A DNA stretch of 64,000 bases from Cliona cf. orientalis (lineage: Eukaryota; Porifera; Demospongiae; Clionaida; Clionaidae), in NCBI GenBank assembly GCA_963930775.1, contig OZ005707.1, positions 3,782,001 through 3,846,000 of the forward strand, read 5' to 3'. Numbering within the stretch: position 1 is the stretch's first letter; every line of letters begins with the position of its first letter. A program made the position numbers and the translations under genes. Below the pieces are notes generated by a model. It was not told where the DNA came from. It saw nothing but the letters and a program-made list of their open reading frames with translations, and did no database searches. Below are positions 50,201 to 59,200 of the stretch, piece after piece.

Positions 50201-53200
50201 TGGTTTATGAGGACTAAACTTCGAATAGTCTATGTAAGATCGATAAGTAACGTGCTAAATAGCCGTAAAACTAAGCCTAGCAAGCTTTATGCCACGTTTC
50301 AGCACAAATAAACGATCGTAGCCACGCCCACTTAATACGGCTACACTAAACGACATACGGTGAAGAGTCATGGCCGTCCGTGCTCTGGATTGGTATAAGT
50401 ATCCGTTACAAGAATTCATAAAATACGTTAAATTGGATCATACGTTGTATTCGATTTACGGTATATATGGCCATAGATCAACAACATGACTGGTTCATCA
50501 CACACTGGTAGAGAATAGCTTCTTAGCTCTCTGTGCATGCTGCATGTATATTAAAACTGCTGATATGTCACTGCTGTGTGGTAATTGCGTGCAGTGTGTA
50601 TTCTTTGTGGTTATTCCTTTGACTCTCTGGCTAAGCATGGCTTGTGTATGACAATACCATACCCTCGCGAAAGAGGGCCCATGGGTTGTGCATCTTACAT
50701 TGGGCCAAAATTGGAGGATGGGCCGATATTTGAGGTATCAGTATCGTGTTTATACGTGAAAGAGCGCCCAGGTAAGTTACCCACACTAGGATCATAGTAG
50801 CAGCGGCTACTATATTGATTTCAGCCTTATTCAAGCACGTGATTGCATGACAACCTTTAACAGAAAGCACAATGTCATGTTTTTCAAAACTGAAAGTTTT
50901 ATTTTTCTCCATATGTTCTATTAGATTAAGTACGGTACTCTTCGAGTTGAAAAGAAGCCATCACTGTCTCAATAGCCCCATTTACAAGTACCAAACCAGT
51001 TTAAACTGAACCGGATTAAACCGTGTTTACACCCACGCGCTTGACCGGAGTTAAGATATTCATAGCCCACTACTATGGATGTAACCCACTTCTAATCCAC
51101 ATCAGGATGTGGGTTACAATCCGGGTCAACTAATTCGGTTTACAAGTGGATTAGCGTGTTTATACATAAGCAAATTAGTCTAAGGCGGATCCTGACCCGA
51201 GTTAAGGTCTACGTGTAAGTGGGGCTTATGTCCATTAAAGTTCACCAGGGACTGAGGAAGGCAGCAGTAACCAGTAAATGACACTAAAACTCTTGAACAA
51301 AGCGTTTACAGCAAAAGCCACACTTGAAAACAACTTGATACAAAATGAAGTAAACAGCAGACTTTGTGGCAACAAATAGACATACCGTAAACGCACATGC
51401 TTATTAAGTGCATGGTTTTTAATAAGCACATGCTTCCTTCCTGTTGTTAAGTATTGTCTAATAAGCGCATGCACCCAAAAAGACGATAGTATTATTCACC
51501 GTTCGATCAAGAATTTTCCGTCCTCTACATGGCTAGAACTAGGTTTACCAACCTATTTTCGGATAGCCAGCTGCACGAGATCAGCTATACTCAACACTGC
51601 GATGTTCCACTGAGACGGGTTCAGACTCTTGACCTTGACTTCGAAGCGAGTCTTGCCAAAGAAGTTGGCTATTTTTCCGGTTTTTTTCCAGTGATGGCTT
51701 CCGATCATACACCTATGAACTATTACAGAGCCTATTCCAAGAATCGTCGTGATCATAACTTGCTAGCATTATGATTGACTGCTCGAACGTGCAGGCAGTG
51801 GGCGGGGCGAAAACTTCACTCTCTATTGAGCGCACATAGCCTAATATGCGCATGTTTCCTGAGAGTGATAAGCGCATGCGCTTTTTTAACTGTAGAGGTT
51901 AAATGCAGAGCGGGGGTACAGCCCGGCTGCCTCTAGGGTGGCGTGCAGGCGCGCGTATTTATAGATGCTGGATCAGTGGAAGGCGCGCATTCTAATTAGC
52001 AATTGCCAGCTGCTGAGAGCTAGTAAAAAAAGATATTTCGCTGCTGTGTCTCTCTATCCGTTCTCTTTGGTGCTGCCATGGCCTCTTCTCAACCTGGACT
52101 GCACGGACTGGTTACTGCCACCGTCCTGACCTCCGACCCTCCTACTGCAGGCGCTACCACCGCGAGTGCAATTGTGACCTGGCCTACTCCAACAATCACG
52201 TCCTCTGCATCGGCCTGAGGTAAGAGCCGTTTCGTTTGTGTATCGGCATGTAAGCAATAGTACTTTGGCGCCTGTCAATACCACTCCCCCTCCCTCACCC
52301 TCCCCACGGCCACTGGCCTTATTGTTGCAAACTATTTTGCTTTCATTCACAATTCCCATTCCTCGGCTAAGTTTCTATGGAATGAATGCGTGTGACTTTG
52401 TTGCAGCGTGGGACCGTCAAGGAGGGCATCTTCTATGCTGCTGAATGGCCAGGCGCCAGCCAATTGTATGCTTGTGGCTGTGGCTAGAATTCCTAGCCGG
52501 TGAAGGGTGCTAAGGTCATGGCTTCTTGGTCATCTAAGCAGAAGCACCCTATTGCCTAGCTAGGCAACAGCTAAACAGTGGTGGCACATGTTCGGCATGG
52601 GCTCGAGCTGTACACGATGGCAGTGAATAGGCGCAGAGACAGCTAGTCTCAGACAGATACAAGAGACATGTCATGCTCGTAGGCAGTACACAATCGTACA
52701 AGTGCTTATACTTAGTGCGCGTGCCGTGCTCGTGCAGCAAAAACACTTCGAGCAAGCGCAGTTGGAACCAAGCAGCTGTGCATGCGCAGCACTAATGCTG
52801 ACTAGCGTTAACTGCTGGTCTCTTTGCACCATGTACAGGGACTACACCAGCACCAGCACTCATCACTATGGGGATAATGCCACCTCCCTCAACGCTGCCG
52901 ACCGTCCAAGTGAGGCAGCACCCAGCAGCCAACGCCAATCTCACTCCTGTGCAACCTAACCCAGTAGTGCAGCCAACCCTACTCCAGCTCCAGTAGTGCA
53001 GCCAGATGTGCTACGTACCCATCCCTCAGCCGGGCTGTTCCTTGGAGATGGGGGTGCTTCCCTTGCCACAAAAGCTAATGAGGAAATTTGCGCTCTCGAA
53101 TTCATCGAGATGAGAGAGCTGCTACCGGAGGAGTGGCTGGGGTCGCTGGAGGAAGGGGACACTGCGGATCAGCATAACTGCTGCAATAGTGCCAGCAGAA

Positions 53201-56200
53201 AGAGGAAGCCCCCAGTCAACAATATATTTTCATGGATGTAAGGTTATGCTTCCCTTGTTGGGGTGCTGGCCACCGTCTACCCAGCAAAGGTGCTGGAGCT
53301 TATGGCCTACCAGACTACGATCCTTCGGTGCTATCGTGATTTCGAGGGGGCAGCGTGGGCCCAATATGATCGGGCTTACTGACGCCAGGTGGCGTTATCA
53401 AAGGATCTCAATTGGTCCCGGATTAACACCACACTATACAGTTTGAGCTTTGCAGGGCGTGCGAAGAGGGGACATGTGTGTACCCATTGCCTGAACAACA
53501 GCCACCAGTCAGATGCTCGTCCAAGGCCCCCCATAGGACAACCACCCAATCCCCCCCCCCCCCCCCCCCGAGATATGCTGGCTGTTTAATTACAAGAGTT
53601 GTAAGTTCATGCACTCTTGCTCCCGCTGCAGGGGCAGTCACACCATTTCAGCATGCCATCAGGGCAAGGAAGCAGCAGCAGCTGCCCCGACGAAGCACCC
53701 ACGAGTCGAAGAGCGAGCATCCCTCCGCTGGCCGGAGGCAGCAAGAACTTACGGCACACAGATAAGCAGCCGCCACATATAATATTCCCACTCATCCCAT
53801 TAGTCACATGCATAGCGAGCTATGTCTCAGGCAAACCATTATAATTACTTACGAACTTCCTCACGTGCAGCATTATCAGTGTATGTTATTGGCTATCATG
53901 TATTAAGAGTGTGCTGCGCGCATGCACATTTATTCCTATAATAATAATAACGCAGATCATTGGTGGCTGGGTATGGTAGATCCCAGTAAGTAGTTAGTCG
54001 GTCATTCCCGGCCTGTCCACCTCAAGCGGGGTGTGACCGGAGGGGGGGATCCTTCCCCCTCCCTTCTTCAAACATGGGGATGCAGTATGACTGCCGGCGG
54101 AGAAGCTCTCCCGGTTCAAGTCAACAGTGACCCAGTGGGTGGGAAAAAGAAATTGCACAAAAAGGGAGCTCCTGTCGTTGATCAGTTAGCTGCAGCAAGC
54201 AAGTGTCGTTGTCCGCCCAGAGGTCGCCCATTTGAGGCGGATGATCGACCTGAGCAAATCAGTGAGCAAACTGACCCACCAAGTCCGGATCAATCACCAA
54301 GCTAGGTCTAATGTAATGTGGTGGAATGTATTTCAGGAGACTTGGAATGGTGTTTCACTGTTATCGATGGCTGGTAGGCAGGAGCCGGATACATCCTTCG
54401 CCTCCGACGCTTCCGGTAGCTGGGGTTGTGGTGCTTACTGGGCCCACACCTGGTTCCAGCTGGCCTGGTCCAACGCCACAGCACTGCAGGGCAAGAAAAG
54501 TGCAACACAGGAGCTCCTCCCGATAGTGTTAGAAGCAGCTGTTTGGGGCAGACGTTGGACTGGCCTCCATGTCCAATGCCTATGCCAGTGTTCTCCCCAG
54601 GCATACTAAGGCGTATCGGGCCGATACGCTTTCCATTTAGAAGGCACATCGGCCGATATATACGCCTTCTTCTTTGCTATACTATTCATATTAGCGCGCG
54701 CGAAGCATAATTGAAATGGGCGTGGCCATACGGAGATGACTAACGCACTTGCGCGTGACCTCGATCTACCTCTTTGGCCAAAGAAAATGGCGGTGAAGCG
54801 AAGGTCGTCCTCGAGCGCTGACAACCCTCTGTCGAAGACTAGGCTAACGGGAATCGGTCCACAGTGGAACGACGACTTTCCTTGGATACTTTCCGTGGAA
54901 GATGGCACAGGTATGCTATGTTCTCTGTGTCATAAACACTCTCGACGCCCCCCAAAATCTGTTGTTGGCAAAGCTGTATGGACTGATACGCCATGTCGAT
55001 CGATTACAAGACAGGCGTTGGTGAAGCACCACCGAAGTGGGAGCCACACCGATGCTGTAAAGTTGGAAGCAGCGCTTGGCTCAGCACGAACATATGGTGG
55101 GATAGAGAGAGCCTTTCAGCGAGTTGTTTCCGCCGAAAGAAAGGCTAACTGTATGTACTTTCTCAATAAGCAAGAGATAGCTCATACGACGACTTCGTGC
55201 CGCTTTGTGAGCTAGGTAAATCTCTTGGTGCACTGTACTTACAAGATTTGCAGCGAGGTGGTAATACCCACTACACTTCTGAACGTTTCAAACAGGAGCT
55301 AGTGGAGGCTTTAGCTGAAACTGTGGCCAAACCTATTCAAGAGAGTCTTTGTAAATCACCCTTTTTTTCTATCTGTATAGATGAAACCACCGATGTATCA
55401 GTTACAAAATAGCTAATTGTTTACTGCTAGTCAATGCTAAGGTCCATAGTTCATTCATTAGTATACTAGAGCTTCCTGATGGCACTGCTCATACCATTGT
55501 AGAGGTTGTTTGTAAGCTTTGTGAGGACTTGAACTTGGATATGCGCAATCAACTTTGTGGACTGGGGAGTGATGGAGCATCTGTGATGCTTGGAGTTTGT
55601 GGAGGGGTGTCAAAACTTTTGAAAGATAGAGTACCATTCCTAGCTGCTCACCATTGCATAGCCCATCGTCTAGCCCTAGCCTGTGGGCAGTCAGCAGATG
55701 AAATCTCATACCTTAAACGATTTAAGAGTGTGCTAGACCAACTCTATCGTTTCTATAATAATTCAGCTGTCCGTACTGCAGGTCTTCGCGCTATTCAGGT
55801 GGTGTTAGACAACCCACACTTGAAGCTTACACAGGCAAGGACGTGAGATGGTTGTCTCATGAGAGGGCTGTTGGTCATCTCTGACAATGCTTCACATCGG
55901 TCATTCTGAGTCTAGATAAGGAGGGAACTGAAAATAATTGTGCTGAAGCAGCTGGTCTTTGTACTTTCATAAGATTATACAATTTTATTGCCTCTCTGTA
56001 CATGTTTTGACCCCTCTAGGAAGCCTGTCACGTGCCTTCCAGCAGAAAGATGTTAATTTCACTGTAGTCAAACCACTAGTAAATGGTACACTGGCAGCAA
56101 TCAACGCCCTACGTGCCACGCCAGGTGAACATTTTCAGCGTCTTTCCTCGGTAATAGCTGAACTAGAGGAGTATGGGGTTAATCCTCCCAGTGATTCACA

Positions 56201-59200
56201 GGTGGAAAGCTTCAAGAGGAATGTGTACGACAAATATCTGAAAACACTGGCTGATCACATCACCTATCGTTTTCCCAATATGGATCTCCTGGAAGCTTTC
56301 TCGCTCTTTGATGCCAGCAACATTCCAGAAGAGTTGGAGTCACATGGTAGTCATAGCCAAAGTGAGCTACAAGTGCTCATTGACCACTATGGTCCTCACA
56401 GTGTAATTAATGGTGAAGAAACTAAATCTGAATTAAAGGTCTTTAATAGTGTTATTGCAGCTAACAGTCAACTTAAGCAGCTGCCACCACGTGAACTCAT
56501 GACCCACATTTTGAGTACAACAGAAATCCAAGCAACGTTCCCAAACCTTACCAAGTTAGCAGCAATTGGTCTTGTTTTGCCAATGTCCACAGTCGATTGT
56601 GAGAGAGGCTTTTCTGCACTGTCTCGTATCAAAACTGATCTACGCAACCATCTCTCAAGTAGAATCTTGAATGATCTAATGACTATACCGTAGGACGGGT
56701 TTTAATTGCGTAGTTTAATAATTGTGTTGTAGCCAAGTCAGGCCAAATTGCAAATCCAATAATTGCGATATACGACCCCGTACCATACTGTAGTATACGT
56801 GCACGTTTATGTTCGCGAATCTATTAATTGCAAAATGTACAAAAACTCGCAAATCGCAATTAATAGATACTCGCAATTAAAACCTGACCTACGGTAACTG
56901 TTGAGGGCCCCCACCAAGTGAATTTCCATACAAACAAGCTTGTGATATCTGGGTACAGAGTGGATGTTACTGTTTAAATTCTTTTTGTTTCAGAACATTT
57001 TTTTTCTTTTTTGCATTGCAGTGTCATAATATAATATTACAAGGAGTGGTCCTTTATCTCTGTGCCACATATTATTGTGCACGTGTCATCGACGACCTTT
57101 ACCTACATATTTGTGCACATAATACGCATATGCATAGCGCATGAGCAAGCTAGCACACGTGCACATCCTGCCTGATCATGTGACTCTGTCACTCAGCTAG
57201 CTCAAGAAATTCGTTAGTTATCTTGCAGCTTCGCTCGCAAGGGCTCCCAAGAGAAGACGCTTAGAATAGAATCACCTCCTTCTGGAAAGCACCTGTGGGC
57301 AATATTGACTCCAGATCGTCACCCGTTTGCATTTTCCAGGCCGCCATTGTAAGTGGTACAGTTCAGTCTAATTCTGCCCTGGCGTTTTTTTTTAAGCAGC
57401 TCACTTTAGTCGCTGCTGGGGTCATAGCCAGCCGTATCATTGGGCTGTCTGTTGTATCGCCCGAAGTCCAGCGATGCCTGGAAATAAAACGTTTTAGCTC
57501 GGGTCGAATCGCTTCCGATCACCTCCCGCTCGTACACACACACGGACAACTATAATCTTAGTATAATGATGTGTACATTTGGATGTGAAAAAATTAGTGA
57601 AAAAACATTTCTACCAAACGTATGTACACCCCCATCCCTATCCACTTCCACAGTGGGAAAGCTATGTCATGCTAATGCATGCCAATATCCCTTCAAAATT
57701 TTCTGGGGAGAACACTGTATGCAACAATGAAGCGGTAGTAGCAGTCATTAACTCAAGGTCCTGCAAGGATGGAGATATGCTGTATTTGCTGCGTAGCTTG
57801 TTCTTCTTGGAAGCCAAATTTCAATTCAGCCTGGTGGCTGCCCATATTTCGTGGAACCTAAACACTCTCGCGGATGCTCTCTCGTGGAATAACCTCCCAT
57901 TCTTTCTCCAGCTATCCTCCAAGGAGGTCTCGGGCTCCACATCACTCCCATCGCCGCTTCTGGAGCTGCTGGCTATTCAGCGGCCAGACTGGACATCAGC
58001 AGCCTGGAGGGAGAAGTTCAAAGATATTTTGAACCTGGTTTAACACCATCAACCAGGAAGACTTATCATGCCGGCGTAGCTAAGTTTAATCAGTTTTGTA
58101 TCACCTATAATGCTATGGCCCCACTACCAGCATCTCTTTGCGGTTTTATTGCATACTTAGCTAATCAAAATCTGTCGTATGCGACAATTAAGACATACCT
58201 ATCAGCAGTCCGGTATTCACATCTCTGTAACAGGCTGAGAGCGCTCTCCACCCCAAGACTGGACCTCATCAACAGGGGGATTCGCCGTGAGAATGCACTC
58301 TGGAATATATCTCACCCCAGATTGCCCATAACTCCATCAATCTTGAGACAAGTGCGGGCATTGTGGTCAGGGTCAGCTGACAACTTCAACACAATCATGC
58401 AGTGGGCAGCATCCACTCTATGCTTCTTCGGTTTTTTTCAGAATGGGCGAAATTACATCACCGTCGGACAGAGGATTCAATCCACAGCTTCATCTCAGCT
58501 TTAGCGATGTGGCTGTGGACAGCCTGTCAGCACCTACTGTCCTGCAGGTACACCTAAAGCAGTCGAAAACAGACCAGTTCAGACAAGGTATAGACGTGTT
58601 CGTTGGGAAGACTGGTGATGACTTGTGCCCTGTGTCTGCGTGCTGGCCTACCTAGCGGCCAGGCAAGGAGATCCGGGAGCTCTGTTCCGGTTCCAGGATG
58701 GGAGGCTGCTAATGCCAATGAGATTCACTGATAGGATGAGGGAGGCTCTTGAAGCTCTCGGTCTCCACAGCACACACTATGCCAGTCAATTTCAGAATTG
58801 GGGCAGCCACCACGGCACGGAGTGCGGCCTGGACGACTCCCTCATCAAGGCCCTGGGCAGGTGGGAGAGCACGGCAATTTTAGTGTACGTCAGGACTCCT
58901 TGTGAACGTTCGGCTGTTGTCTTGAAGCTGGTATTTCGTCAATGAGCTGCTTTCCTTAACGTTGTCATATTTATGGATTATCAGTCGTCATTTGTGCCCA
59001 TTTTTCTGTTGAGTTGCATTTGTTAATTTCGCTGTATCTCGTGAATTGAATAATATGATGTTGGGGTGGCTCACCCCAACCCGTTCCTTGTGTTCCTTGG
59101 GAGGTTGAAGGTTCACTCATGGTTTCACCTTCCCTGGACCCGGTGGAGTATGCAGGACATCCACCTCAGACCTCCCGAGGCTTGGATGTTGCACAACGGA

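Larger units (their letters stand above)
54586..57717. mobile_element. hAT transposon, 5-bp TSD TATGC, nested in DIRS
   Basis: Ends CAGTGTTCTCCCCAG and its exact complement CTGGGGAGAACACTG. TATGC is repeated at 54581-54585 and 57718-57722. Removing the element and one TATGC restores the DIRS RNase H reading frame across the junction. It contains a + strand hAT transposase pseudogene and a later MITE (56688-56894). Confidence 0.88.

Noticed and set aside
51529-51774. 81-codon frame within a TA-type MITE
   Set aside because: The two related elements at 11755 and 14502 have no counterpart; no domain.
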